Source of the DNA: Undaria pinnatifida
Lineage: Eukaryota > Sar > Phaeophyceae > Laminariales > Alariaceae
Length of the DNA: 64,000 bases
Assembly (NCBI GenBank): GCA_012845835.1
Contig: JABAKD010000022.1
Span: 933,501 to 997,500, forward strand
Direction of reading: 5' to 3'
Shown: one piece after another, positions 37,560-50,110 of the stretch
Position numbering within the stretch: the stretch's first letter is position 1
How the letters are laid out: every line of letters begins with the position of its first letter
Notes under the pieces: generated by a model
Told to the model about the DNA's origin: nothing
Seen by the model: the letters and a program-made list of their open reading frames with translations, nothing else
Databases searched by the model: none
Made by a program: the position numbers and the translations under genes

Positions 37560-40500
37560 GGTTCGTCCGTGGCGTGTGTGCCACAAAGTAGTATTTAACT
37601 GATGCTGGCATCTGTACACATTTTGCCACTGGACGGCTCTCCACGAAGGACGCGTGCACGTATCAGAACATCCACTCACTGCCTATAACTAAGGAAAACC
37701 ACAAACTGTTTATAAAAAATATCCTCCTATTTTTCCCTTCACATAGATCCCGAGATCGCAAAGCGAATTGACCCCTCGGGTTGTCTCTGACTAAGACATC
37801 TCTGTATGTTGTAGTAGTATTCTACTGAATGTAGTGAGACATACCATACCATCAATCAATCGGTGTACACTAATATAAGAGACTGGAATTCCTCCCCAAA
37901 CAAGGTACACAGTTTAACTCAATGTAAACTGTTGTTGTTGTAGTAGTAGGCGGACAACCATCCCCGCTCGTACCCTGTCATACATAGACGCCCGCCATTT
38001 TCTCATACAATATGGCTATATATAATAGTCTAATGCCCTGCAGTATCTTAATATTATATCCAGCACCTCCAGGGCCGTCATGATAAACCGCACCGAAGAT
38101 ATGGGGCCGCTGCCTTTACTGGGCTAGACCGGCGTATAGCAACTAATTGATTACATTGCCCAACTAAAATCAAGTGAAAATATAGAAAAGGTGGCACTTA
38201 ATGATGCGCCCGGCGATCACATCCATCCGGAGCTTTGTTTTTCATTGTGTAATGGCGTCTGGTGGCATGGTTCACCGTTTTGCTCGCTTTTTTGGTCGTG
38301 TCCGTGCCTGGCAATGATAATGGTGGACTTTTTGCGGCGTTTTTTTTTGTTATTATGCTCCGCGTTTTTCCGGGGTATAACGTGTAGCCACAGGCAAGTT
38401 GTGCATATATATACAAAGCTGAGAGATGCCTGTGCATCAATAGTAACAACTTTGATTGATAACAACTTTGATTGAAACAAGTTGCGAACAAAAAGGAGAA
38501 ACAAAAAGAAAAAAAATCAGCAAGCAGGAGGAAAAGCGGGATGGATGCGGAATCCGCGGCATCGAACGGTTACAAAAATCTGTCTTGCCTCGGTATAATA
38601 CTTTCTTCTCTCCGACGACCGAGAGAGAAGAGCCCCGCGGCCTACATTATTGTCTCTCTACATCTGCAGTAGCAGCCACCCCCCTTGTCCCACACTCTCA
38701 TCTATCTGAGCTTCACCCCTGCTGGTCTTTCTGCTTCCCAACCTGTACTATCCATCACCTTCGGACGGGCGCTTCCTGGCTGCTGATAAAGAAGGAGGTG
38801 ATAACTACGTTTCGCGGCGTGTTCATTAGAGTAATATCGTCTAAGCTTTTACCTGTTGAGCTACTTCTACTGATCGCCGTATGTTAGATCGAGTGTGCCC
38901 AGGACAGCCGTGCATGTGATGCGTGTGCTCTCTACCTGATATATGCCAGCAGTTAAGCTTGAAGATCGTCTCAGACATGTGTACATAGTCTATATTTATT
39001 TCTTGTGTGCCTTGCAAATTCCAGTTGGCTGTGTCGTGCACGGATGTGTGTCGCGTGCGGCATCACGCGCCGCTACCGGCGGATATACTGCGATACTGCG
39101 TGACCCTCACGGTGATAAGAGCGTGGTGCGAACGGTAAGGACGTAAATAAACAAGCTCAAGAAGACAGTCTGAAGCTATCATAAAACGGATATACTTACT
39201 TCTGTCCTCTCTTCCTCTGTCTGACTTGTTTATTAGTCTATGTATATTATCAGTCGCCCAAGCTGTAGACTAGGCCGTTCTCGGCGGTATATATCCTCCT
39301 CCTGCGATTGATACGGTGTAACGGGTAACATCATGACATGCTCGAGAATATCTATCTGGAGCTCATACAATGGGCCCCTATCCCCCCCCCTCCCGAGGGA
39401 GACCCCTGCTCAGATTGAAGCATGGGTCGCTCGGCAGTCGGTTCATGAAACCTTCGTTTCCTGCAGCAAACATCACATACATGATACACCGTACTCTGCT
39501 AATAAATGCATGCGTACAGCGCTGACCTGTGGCCTACCGCTGGCCTTGACGTACCGACCTTGTGCTTTCAGGGGCGTTTTTTTCGCTGACCACATGTGCT
39601 GCGCAACGCTTGTTGTGCGTAAACCTTGACCTTGTGATGGGCAAGCGCCGACAACGACAATTGTATCGCTTAACAATATGATAATGTACGGGCGGCACTG
39701 AAGCAGTCAGTGTCCCTATTATGGTTGACTTATGCGCGACCGCTTAATTAAGTAAACGCCGCTCATTGATTGTCGGAAGGCAAGCAGAACGGGATGATAT
39801 TTGGGTGTTTTTTCGCACGGTGGGGAAATAATGTTGAAAAACTAAAACTAAGATTGATTGCGGCATCTACGCGGCCCAGACTCTGATGCAATAAGGGGGG
39901 TGTTTCCGATGTGATGCTCGCACTGCTGTTGCACACGCTCCTTCCCTGAAGCTTGGCAAAATATTTGGTCTACAGTTTTGGACTGATCGTCATAGTTGTA
40001 GATGGGATACAAATACAATATGCGCGGCGAAATACATAGTCTGCTGTACATGTAGCAGTTTGTTCGATCTTGCCGGCATACTGTTTAAGAATCAGCCTAG
40101 ACATGTATCGGGAAATTGATAGTAGTGTAGTACAGAGTAATCAGTTTACCACCATAAAAAATAAGTATCAGAAGAACGTTTCAGAGGACATTACTTATAT
40201 AGCATTGCAAGGACGTTACATAGAACGCTGCACAGAACAGGATGGGCTGCCGTAGAGTACACCTGCCTGTAGCTTGGACATAGTCCCGTGATCAGGCGAA
40301 GGCATCCCCCACCTCGATCACTCCTTCCTACTCCTTTTATTTCTTCTCTTCTCTTATTTTCCTCTTTTTGGCTACATAAGCGCCACTTTCCGAACTATGT
40401 TATTTTGCTTCTCCGCCACAAATAATCCTAGCAGGCACTTCGGTGCCACCTCTGCACCTCTTATCACAGAGTCAGAGCCTCGGTACACATCATTCCAAAA

Positions 40501-41040
40501 TACCGTACTGAAGCGGTATCCACTCATTGTTTCGCCGCGCTATGTATTCACGGGTTCCAGACGGGTAAACGCTATACGTCCTCCACTAGACGCGCGGCAA
40601 TACCGCGTTCGCTCGTCGTTGATTTCGTCGCTCTATGTATAGACTAGACTACACGGGTACTAGAAATGTAAATACTATTATTATTTCATTTGCCATCTGA
40701 CAATCCAGCGTGAGCGTCAAAAACCAGAAACACGATGAAAGAACACATCCATAGATGAAAGCGTGAAACGATGTTTCCAACAACCAAAAACTACGAATAC
40801 TATATGTACCTCCCTTTTCTCCTGGCCCTGTCCCTTTCAGCCGCAAGGGCCAAGTCCTCCCCCCTAGGCACTTCCAAAGAAGCATCGAACGAAAACCCGC
40901 TGTCCACATAATAATATGGCTGGTTTGTGACTGCTGCGCGTATGTTTCAACGCACAGAAGGCTGTGCGGTGTTGCTGCATAATGCTATCGGTCGTGGCAA
41001 ACACTCTTATTTCTATACTTCGTATGGATATCAGATACCA
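37560..41040. other. AT-richer intergenic region, no gene recognised
   Basis: Short open frames on both strands show no domains, signal peptides joined by splice signals, or sequence bias above background. A GTTGTTGTTGTAGTAGTAG triplet tract lies at about 37,928-37,948. Confidence 0.5.
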
Positions 41041-41048
41041 TACAGCAC

Positions 41049-41224
41049 TGCTTGGTGTCGCCGCCGGAAGTGTCGACAGGTTCCTTTCAAGCCGCGACGA
41101 TCGGTCGCTGTAATTGTTCGCCCCCTCTTCATGCCATGCTTGGTGTCGCCGCCGGAAGTGTCGACAGGTTCCTTTCAAGCCGCGACGATCGGTCGCTGTA
41201 ATTGTTCGCCCCCTCTTCATGCCA
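41049..41224. repeat. Perfect 88-bp tandem duplication
   Basis: Two identical 88-bp units (41,049-41,136 and 41,137-41,224) begin TGCTTGGTGTCGCCGCCGGA and end CCCCTCTTCATGCCA. No difference between copies was seen, which implies a recent duplication. Confidence 0.95.
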
Positions 41225-41739
41225 TGCCAGTGTGGTTTTCCTATCTAGACTATATACATTGGCATGCGTGTCCCGTTGTCACGACATCTATCTGCTATGC
41301 CACTTCGGCTTTGAGGTCGGGGTTATCGTTCGGTCGTCGCGAAAGTTTAAATTTTGAGGGTTCGGTTGGGGGACGATATTGATTTTCCCATATCATATAC
41401 CGGTATTATATACATATACCTGGTAGGGTAGACTAGTCTACTTGTATGTCAGATGCCGTATACCAGGTACAACAAACAGCAGTAACTTAGTATCGTGTTC
41501 TTCGGGTACAACAACATTGCGGTAAGACCATAATAAGCGGCACGAATCGCAGAACGAAATGCGGGACGAACTGAATGCACCTCAATGATTGATACTCGAA
41601 AGAACATACATGCAACTTTTCAGAAGGTATAGAAGACCTTTTCTTACCCAAGAATGTAGACTAATACGTAGGATGGTATTTGAGACAAAGAGGACATTTC
41701 AATACTCTTACATATATATTAGCCATCCATGCCGCTCCT

Positions 41740-42430
41740 TTCCCCCCCCCCACGCCGCGAACGCCCTCTTCTTCCCCATCACCCACACCGTCGCCTAGAC
41801 CTAGCACCACACGTATAACAAACCCCTCACCTAAAACCCTTCCTTCCCCCCCCCCCCCCCCCCGCCGCCCCCTCCCCCGCCTCCTCCGCCCCCACCCCCC
41901 ACCTTCCCCCCCCCCAACCCATCCCAACCCCACCCCCTCGAACACTCCACCCTCTCTCTACTCACTGATTGTACGACTTACCCCAGGATATACATGATAA
42001 ACTGATGCATTATTTCCAAAACCGTCACATTTATCCCCTCAAAATAATGTATAGTTTCCACGCACATATTGAGCTGCCCCACACGCCCCCCCCCCGCCCC
42101 AACCCCCCCCCCCCCCCCCAATAATAAACTGGTGCCAAAACCGTCAGATTTATCCCCTTGAAAGGATTATAACTTACATGCACAAATTCCCCCCCCCTTC
42201 CCCCCCCCCCCCCCCCCTCCAAACCCGCTCGCTTTTGATCAAAACCAGGCCCCCACGTCCTTCAAAACTCCGCCCCCCCCCCCCTCACCGGTTATTCGAC
42301 TTACAAGATTCACTCGATAAAAGGATACATTTCCCTCCACAGCTGTCAGATTTTGTCCCCCTCAGAAACGGGTTTTATAGTTTCAGCGCACAGACTGACT
42401 TAAATCACCCTGTTGACCCTGATAGCTACA
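41740..42430. repeat. C-tract-containing tandem repeat
   Basis: At least three diverged units each combine a long (C)n run with GATAAACTG..., CAAAACCGTCA-ATTTATCCCCT and a TATAGTTTC-CGCACA block (about 41,990-42,085, 42,118-42,200 and 42,305-42,400). A fourth unit is at 43,262-43,290 plus 43,701-43,735, split by an insertion. Confidence 0.75.
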
Positions 42431-42595
42431 CTGTAGTTGTAAGGGGAGTCGCCGACCTATATCCTTAATGAGGACACACAACTCGTAATGCGCGCGATCG
42501 GAGTATCACACACAGCTTGCAAAGATGAGTTTCGACGAAATCTTCGATCTCACAGCTGGAGTGTATTTTCATTTTTTATAATATATTATTCGAGC
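42344..42595. repeat. Direct repeat, copy A (empty site)
   Basis: Runs from TCAGATTTTGTCCCCCTCAG through CCTGTTGACCCTGATAGC to TGGAGTGTATTTTCATTTTT. It is the uninterrupted counterpart of 43,262-43,925. Confidence 0.85.
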
Positions 42596-43294
42596 GTTTC
42601 GGTTACAAAAACAACAGCAGCAATACGAAACAGCAAGCAGCACAACAAACAGGATTCATGAACTGGATGAGCTTCTCAATGGTATTCGGCTCTCGACAAC
42701 AACATGCAAGCAACTTACCAGCCGATAGAAGGCAATGAAACTCCGGCGCAGATTCCTCGCCTTTCTCTCCCCACCTTACTTAGCCTTGCCGTCAGCCACA
42801 AGCTGACGCTAGCTTTAAAAACCGTGTCACACCTAATGGCTAATAATGCCGTTCGCCTACACTGCTGTTGTCGTTCACTGGGAGTTGATACACATGATAA
42901 TTTATTCCGTGTTGATATCCGCCGCTTCCTTCTTTGCGATCGGCTCCTCCCCTCTTGATAATATACTTCGACGTATAGAAATGCGCCGTTTCCTGACGAT
43001 ACCAGTTATAATTCGGAATTGTTTCTGTATCTCGTACGTTGATTCCTGCTGATATAGTCTAGTCTAGACTATACACATCATACCTGGTACAACACACATA
43101 CACGTAGTCTATGTCTGCCCATTATCTGCGATACCTTCGAACCCGTTCCTTTTTTTTTATGTCGTGATACAGTATTACGCCGTTTCACACTAAAGTATTG
43201 CGTTTACCCGGTGCTTTACACCTTGACCAACATGTAATTAAACTGCAGTAACTCTGCTATATGTCAGATTTTGTCCCCCTCAGAAACGGGTTTC

Positions 43295-43700
43295 AACAGA
43301 GTTTTCTGAAAAATGGGAGCGGAGCCTAAAATGAGAACGGACGGTTTTTTTTAGAAGGCAAACCAATTATTATAATGTACAACTAACTAAAAAAAAAAAA
43401 AAAAACAGTCCTGTGGGGCTGTACAGCTGCCTTCGAATGAGCTGTCGCTCAGGCTGGAAGTCCTCGGCATCGCCTCGGTAGCCAGCATATAGAGAAATCA
43501 CCATAGAGCCAGCGTATATCGCTTTTTGCGCCCACCGGAAGGCATGAGATGGAGCATGACCGTTCTGACGAGCTCCTTTCACAGGGCTGGCCAAGGGGTT
43601 TCGCAGGATCATTTCGGTTCTCTGATACACCACATGGTTCTGGAGATAACGCTTGGTTCTCATTTTAGGCTCCGTTCCCATTTTTCTGAAAACTCTGTTA
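43295..43700. mobile_element. TIR element inserted in direct-repeat copy B
   Basis: The left arm ACAGAGTTTTCTGAAAAATG...TAAAATGAGAAC (43,296-43,338) is inverted at 43,656-43,698 with about two mismatches (43-bp TIRs). Comparison with 42,344-42,400 shows that it interrupts an otherwise continuous repeat, so it is a genuine insertion of about 405 bp. No transposase is visible. The internal plus-strand frame is shared with the partial copy at 52.17-52.33 kb. Confidence 0.85.
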
Positions 43701-43925
43701 ATTTCAGAGTTTCCGCGCACAGACTGATTAACATCACCCTGTTGACCCTGATAGCTACACTGTAGTTGTAAGGGGAGTCGCCGACCTATATCCTTAGATT
43801 AATAAGGAAGGACACACAACCCGTAATACGCGCGATCGGAGTATCACACACAGCTTGCAAAGACGAGTTTCGGCAAAATCTTCAATCTCACAGCTAGCTG
43901 GATGGAGTGTATTTTCATTTTTCAT
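43701..43925. repeat. Direct repeat, copy B (right part)
   Basis: Matches 42,380-42,590 (CGCACAGACTGA, CCTGTTGACCCTGATAGC, GGGGAGTCGCCGACCTATAT, GATCGGAGTATCACACACAG) with small indels. Its left part lies at 43,262-43,294, before the TIR insertion. Confidence 0.85.
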
Positions 43926-44005
43926 ATTTTTTTAAAATATTACACCTTTGAACCCCCCCTTCTTGTTGTGCTTGTTGTGTCGTTTCACAACAAATGATTA
44001 GCATC

Positions 44006-44262
44006 TTAACCCCTTTGGGGCTTCAGAGGGAAAAACTGATGACGAAAATGATAAATTACAGCATCCGCCACCGCTGGGTGGCAATGATAAAATTGGTGTC
44101 CGAAAGACAACATTGCATTGCTACATTGCAAAGACTCTTCCTGCTGGACGGACGCAGCTTGATCCTACTCGTTCTGCTGCGCGCTTACCCTACTGGTAGA
44201 AGCTTGAAAATATCGCAATCGTCGTTTTTTCGGTCGCCATGCACAGGCCTCAAAAGGGTTAA
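44006..44262. mobile_element. TTAA-flanked MITE (piggyBac-like)
   Basis: TTAA | CCCCTTTGGGGCTTCAGAGG ... AGGCCTCAAAAGGG | TTAA, 249 bp between the flanks. Both ends match the older copy at 4,267-4,534. Non-coding. Confidence 0.75.
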
Positions 44263-45186
44263 TACCGGCCTTTATACCTACCGGCACATCATAGCTGAAG
44301 CGGCAACCTTCCTCCGCCATTGCGGTGCGGAAGAGCCGGCCCTAATCCCCTACTACTTGTCGTATTCCTTACCTGGTATTTAAAATTTGTTGTTCGACAT
44401 GTATGTATGTTTTATAGTGCCATCGTTCGTGTTTGTATCCTCCCCCTCTGCCTGGCTACATGTGCGCGCTATCCTCTCTTGTTGCGCCGTTAAAAACCGT
44501 TACTTATACTAATACGGAGATAAACACATGTGATGAGACGAACGAGGTATACCAAGACCAAAAGACGGGGGAAGTCTTCACGTCCTCAGACCGTGGCTAT
44601 CGTGGCTACCGTAGGCGGGCAATCAGTTTTGGTGGCCTTTTTTTGCGGTTACCTCCCCGGGTTCCTTAGCGGTCTTAACGACAACCTTACTTAGGTGTTT
44701 CAGTTTTTCCACATGATCATCAACAAAAAAATGGAATGGTAAGCTACGCTGCGCCGCTGCGTAAAAAAAACGCAGTGTTTATTGTCCGTGAGGTAGAGAG
44801 AGAGTCACTCGGGCGAGTGGTAGTGGCTCAAAAGCCTAGTCTCAGTAGAGAACACAATAATGGGGGTATGATACTCTTAATACAATGATACTACAATGTC
44901 GTAGTCGTGGTCCCCGCCTTTAATTTTTGATAATAAGCTCTCTCCTATATAGTCTATGCGACAGCTATACTTTTTTGTTAAAGCTGTGATTGTGTGAGCC
45001 TCTTCGGTAGCGTGCAGACCCGGCAACAACATGTGCACGGATGGAAATGAAGCGAACAACCGCTGATAATAACATTTTGATGTTTGACCTCTCTCTGTAA
45101 AATAATTCTACTTCAAACTTTGTTCACCCGTGACATCGAGGTTATCGTCGAAACTCACATATTTGCAAGCTGCCTGTGGCGCTTCC

Positions 45187-45353
45187 GTCATACGTCGAGC
45201 AGAAACGAAACGCTCGTTAACCCCTTCACCACTCACTGGAAACCCGTTTTGGGAACAAAATTACTTGGATTTTGTATAGGGAGGGGATTGGGGGCCCTAA
45301 AAGGGTTAAAGAAAATCGCTGGTTTGGGGGGGGGGGCTATCGTAGAATCAGTC
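45187..45353. mobile_element. Reverse-oriented copy of the TACGATAGCCCCC MITE, interrupted
   Basis: GTCGAGCAGAAACGAAACGCTCG ... AGAAAATCGCTGGTTT, a G-run and CTATCGTAGAATCAGTC match the inverse of 8,071-8,150 and of 53,975-54,060. The copy is truncated and split by a TTAA-flanked insertion at 45,217-45,309. Confidence 0.75.
45217..45309. mobile_element. Small TTAA-flanked MITE nested in another MITE
   Basis: TTAA | CCCCTTCACC ... CCCTAAAAGGG | TTAA, 85 bp between the flanks. The TTAA is single in the homologous uninterrupted copy at 54.03 kb, so both TTAA copies here are target-site duplications. A related arm lies at 10,917-10,995. Confidence 0.85.
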
Positions 45354-45515
45354 TGACCAGTATGGTATGGTTCTACGACTCTCTCTGAAGGGGCGTGTGC
45401 CCTTCCTTGGTACTTTCCAATTTGATACTAAATTGCTCACTTCTTTTTACCTGCGTTTGCGCGTACGTATGTATGCCATTGATCGTCTCACGACCCCTGC
45501 AGAGAGCTTACAGGC

Positions 45516-48500
45516 ATGGTTCAACTAGTCCGCATCATCGTCCTGCTGGGGTGTGTGCCCTTGTTTTTCCACGGAGGAGACGCCGCTGTTACCCCCTTTC
45601 TACGCGGAACCAAAACGCAGGTATGTTATGTACTGTATGTAGCATTACTAGTAGTGTTTTGTGTGCCTCATTTCTTGTTGTACCTTGTGACGGGGCGCTG
45701 CCGTCACCTGCTGCTTTTGATATGTTCCGTCCGATTACACGTTCACGCTACTGGCTACCCACTTGATTATTATGTACTTTGCTTGATTTCGAGGATTATC
45801 TCCCCCTACAAGAGGACGTTTGTCATGACCGTGAGGGCAAGGAGCATCGGGAACAGCAAACTCATTGAAAATTGATGATCAAATAATAAAAAAATGCCGT
45901 TTTAGAGCGATTTTTCAAGGACACATATCAAGCGAACTAAAACGAACTGGAGCAAAACTAATATTTGGTCAACATTCCCTGTCATGGGGAGAACAAGAAG
46001 ATGAGATCACCTTCGTTTTTTTTATATTAATAGCACGCACATACATGAATGAGGAGATATATATACGAATTAGACTTCTATATATACACAGTATATATTT
46101 CACATATATTTCACATTTTCACTCCCACATGTGGCGCTGGTTTTTTTTCGCTGAAAACAACAGAACAGGCCTTGTATCTAGATTTCGATCTCATCCCCCC
46201 GAATCCATGGAGTTTTCAGCGATTTGACCAGCGGTTTGTCAGTTAAATCGTTAACGCATACATAACATCATGGATTTCGCCATGATCATAGTCTCCACTA
46301 ACTAGCTAGTCTGGCTAAAAAAATCTTGAGTTGCATCGACGTATTCCCCAGATTGAGACGTAACTAATTCCGTTGTCAATGAGAAGCGACGATCCCCCAT
46401 TCCACGAAATAAAATATGAATAATACCCATGTTTTCCGAAACTGTGATTTTTTACATTGCCCGTAAAGAAAAACAAAAAACGATTTGGTACGTTGGACTC
46501 GCCTCAAACAGAGCACATTAACATATGAACATATGGACATACTAACATATCAATTGCACACCTTGTACTTCACAATACCACTGATGCTTGGGGGCACCTC
46601 ACTCAGTGGTCCCGAACAACTCGAATGTGTAAAAATGATCGGACGAACCTACGTATGGGAGTATCGGGTTTTCCGTTTCCAGCGGAATTTTGGCCCGTGT
46701 TCATGTTCTGTTTCGCACTGGAAAAGATCCCGCGTGGATGCGGTGCGTACTTTCGATGCCGACGATAGTAAACGTCCTCGGGGGGGCAAACACAAACTAG
46801 AAGCATTTGATACAGTAGATGTAGTAATAGTAGTAGTAGTAGCAGTAGTAGTAGAAGATGGGGGAAGCCTCGCGAATTGTTCAACTCGGACTGATCTGTT
46901 AATCGAATATCCGCGGAGGGATCGTGCAGCATCAACTACAGACAGTTGTTCGGCAATGGTTTGTTCGTTCACTATCGCGCACACAGCGCCTACAACTACC
47001 TGGTACAATTATACATTCATTCTTTGCGCGGGTCACAAAACACACGGCGCATGGATTCATCTTGTTACTTCAAACTCGGGGGGGGTGGTGGCTTGTATTT
47101 TCTCTCTCCCCCCCGGCTGACCCTGGCTGCTGCTACCTGGTATGTATTTTGATAACCCGCTGGGTTTAGCGCCTACAACTCTCGCCAACTCGGTTTAGTT
47201 GAGGCGTGCTGGTGATTGCTTGATGCAGTAGAAAGTCCATTGGTTGAGCGCAGCAGTGAAGGCAATATTGCCCATACATCAACCAACAAGTGCATATGAA
47301 TCTACTGTATGTAGGCATCCAAGTCATTCCCTCCATTTTTTCCTCCTCCACAGCCCATTTACCTCACCAACTTTGTGCTGGAAGCCAATAAGTTTCATAG
47401 CTTGGCAACACGTCCCCGATGTATGGTTCGGTTTGAAAACATTGGGCATTGTATCAGGGGGGGGGGGGGGGGGGTCTGTCTGTATACCGGCGGTGTGTCC
47501 TGTGCTACAGTAGTAGTAGCATGTGGCTCTCGTACCAGTCCGACAAAAAACATGCGCGAGATGAAACAATAAAGATACGCCCGATGTGGAATTGAGGCTA
47601 TCTATGGGATACTGCTCTTAATATAATAAACCCCAGAGTCGTTGATAATCGTATCCCTATGCAGATAGATCAATGCATCGACACATCTCTCGGTTGACTC
47701 GAGGATGCTCAGTTACCATCCCCTCCCTGAGATCTGGGCGCCGCACATTTTCGAGCATAATGTCATTCAATATTTTTATGGCGTTTTTAGGGCCAATGTC
47801 AGCTATTAATATTAACAGTGTATTGTGTCAGCTTTTGTGTTTAGAATGCATGGCGTGTTGCTGGGTGGGAAATTGAATGCATCATGGTACCGGTAATATA
47901 GTATGTATAGTCGTGATATAAATATAGCCTATATAATGTTATTAGTACATAAATTGAAAAAAGTAGATACTACATATTTTGGTTGATAGAAATAGTTAAT
48001 TCTGACACTACTAACACGACCCCTCACACTGAATCCGCGCCACGTAAATCGTGCAATCCCAACCCGGCGAACGAAATAATATTAATGAGTGAAAAATTTG
48101 TTTGAGGTAGCTCATTCTGGCTCTTGAAAATATGAATAACGGGGCTGCTTAACCCAATATCGTCGGAACGTTATTAGTGTTTTGCAATCATATGTTTCGC
48201 TGCATATCTAGACCATGGAACAATCATTGGGTCGCACTTCCATTTTGGCTTAGCGTTTTGTGCTAAGATGAGGAACAGAGATCCCTAAGAGGGCGAGCGT
48301 CAGAAAAATTAGGCGTACGTCTACAGCATCATGTGTCAGTGATACTAAGAGTCGATACTAACACTACTACCACGACCTCTCACTGAATCCGTACCAGGTG
48401 GTATTGGGCGCCCCCAACCCCTTGAATCGCCTCCTTGCCTGGCGGACCGACTACGACAGCAGCGACAGCAAGGGCAGCAGCGATAGCAGCGACAGCCATG

Positions 48501-50110
48501 ACAGCAGCGACAGCAGCGATAGCAAGGGCAGCAGCGACAGCAGCGACAGTAGCGACAGCAGTGATGACAGCCACAAGACCGTCGGTAAGCACTCTAGATA
48601 CCTCACAACCAGTAAACACAGCGGAGGGAATGGCATGAAGCCCGGTCACGGCAAGGGGAGCAGCGACAGCAGCGACAGCCATGACAGCAGCGACAGCAAG
48701 GGCAGCAGCGACAGCCATGACAGCAGCGACAGCAAGGGCAGCAGCGATAGCAGCGACAGCCATGACAGCAGCGACAGCAGCGATAGCAAGGGCAGCAGCG
48801 ACAGCAGCGACAGTAGCGACAGCAGTGATGACAGCCACAAGACCGTCGGTAAGCACTCTAGATACCTCACAACCGGTAAACACAGCGGCGGGAATGGCAT
48901 GAAGCCCGGTCACGGCAAGGGGAGCAGCGACAGCAGCGACAGCCATGACAGCAGCGACAGCAAGGGCAGCAGCGACAGCCATGACAGCAGCGACAGCAAG
49001 GGCAGCAGCGATAGTAGCGACAGCCATGACAGCAGCGACAGCAGCGATAGCAAGGGCAGCAGCGACAGCAGCGACAGTAGCGGCAGCAGTGATGACAGCC
49101 ACAAGACCGTCGGTAAGCACTCTAGATACCTCACAACCGGTAAACACAGCGGCGGGAATGGCATGAAGCCCGGTCACGGCAAGGGGAGCAGCGACAGCAG
49201 CGACAGCCATGACAGCAGCGACAGCAAGGGCAGCAGCGACAGCCATGACAGCAGCGACAGCAAGGGCAGCAGCGATAGCAGCGACAGCCATGACAGCAGC
49301 GACAGCAGCGATAGCAAGGGCAGCAGCGACAGCAGCGACAGTAGCGACAGCAGTGATGACAGCCACAAGACCGTCGGTAAGCACTCTAGATACCTCACAA
49401 CCGGTAAACACAGCGGCGGGAATGGCATGAAGCCCGGTCACGGCAAGGGGAGCAGCGACAGCAGCGACAGCCATGACAGCAGCGACAGCAAGGGCAGCAG
49501 CGACAGCCATGACAGTAGCGACAGCAAGGGCAGCAGCGATAGTAGCGACAGCCATGACAGCAGCGACAGCAGCGATAGCAAGGGCAGCAGCGACAGCAGC
49601 GACAGTAGCGACAGCAGTAATGACAGCCACAAGACCGTTGGCAAGCACTCTAGGTACCTCACAACCGGTAAGCACAGCGGTGGGAATGGCATGAAGCCCG
49701 GTCACGGCAAGGGGAGCAGCGACAGCAGCGACAGCAGCGACAGCCGTGACAGCAGCGACAGCAAGGGCAGCAGCGACAGCCATGACAGCAGCGACAGCAA
49801 GGGCAGCAGCGATAGTAGCGACAGCCATGACAGCAGCGGCAGCCGTGACAGCAGCGACAGCCGCGACAGCAAGGGCAGCAGCGACAGCAGCGACAGCCAT
49901 GACAGCAGCGACAGTCATGACGGCAGCCACAGCCATGACAGCAGCCACAGCCACGGCAGTAGCCACAGCCACGACAGCAGCCACAGCCATGGCAGTAGCC
50001 ACAGCCGTGACAGCAGTGACAGCAGCGACAGCAAGGGCAGCATCGACAGCAGCGACAGCGGTGACAAACATGGCAGTAAGGACAGCAGCGACAGCCATGA
50101 CAGCAAATAA
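45516..50110 (+). CDS. Predicted secreted Ser/Asp-repeat (phosphophoryn-like) protein
   Basis: Two exons are proposed, 45,516-45,620 and 48,398-50,110 (605 aa, phase 0 at the junction). Exon 1 encodes a signal peptide ([18 protein letters not shown], likely cut after GGDA) and ends CAG|GTATGT. Exon 2 follows TACCAG and has no in-frame ATG until 48,635, which argues for an upstream exon. The mature protein is dominated by [18 protein letters not shown] units. Five basic linkers ([19 protein letters not shown] then PGHGKG) recur every 264 bp (88 aa). Near the C-terminus the pattern shifts to [13 protein letters not shown], and it ends SSDSHDSK. Asp-rich, phosphorylatable Ser repeats bind divalent cations in other systems (dentin phosphophoryn, bacterial SdrC types). 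A cell-wall or adhesive role here is inference. The exon 1 link is the weak point. Confidence 0.55.
48400..50105 (+). repeat. 264-bp tandem repeats within the Ser/Asp protein exon
   Basis: Near-identical 264-bp units begin at about 48,646, 48,910, 49,174 and 49,438, followed by a diverged unit. Within each, GACAGC/AGCGAC hexamers form a second level of repetition. Differences are mostly single bases (for example AGC to GGC near 49,083 and GAT to AAT near 49,619). All six frames are largely open because of the triplet structure. Only the SSDS frame ends in a conventional stop with a diverged tail. Confidence 0.95.

Noticed and set aside
47354-47465. Possible exon ([14 protein letters not shown]) after a CTCCACAG acceptor
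   Set aside because: No donor follows in a usable phase before the G-run, and the frame cannot be linked to the Ser/Asp gene.
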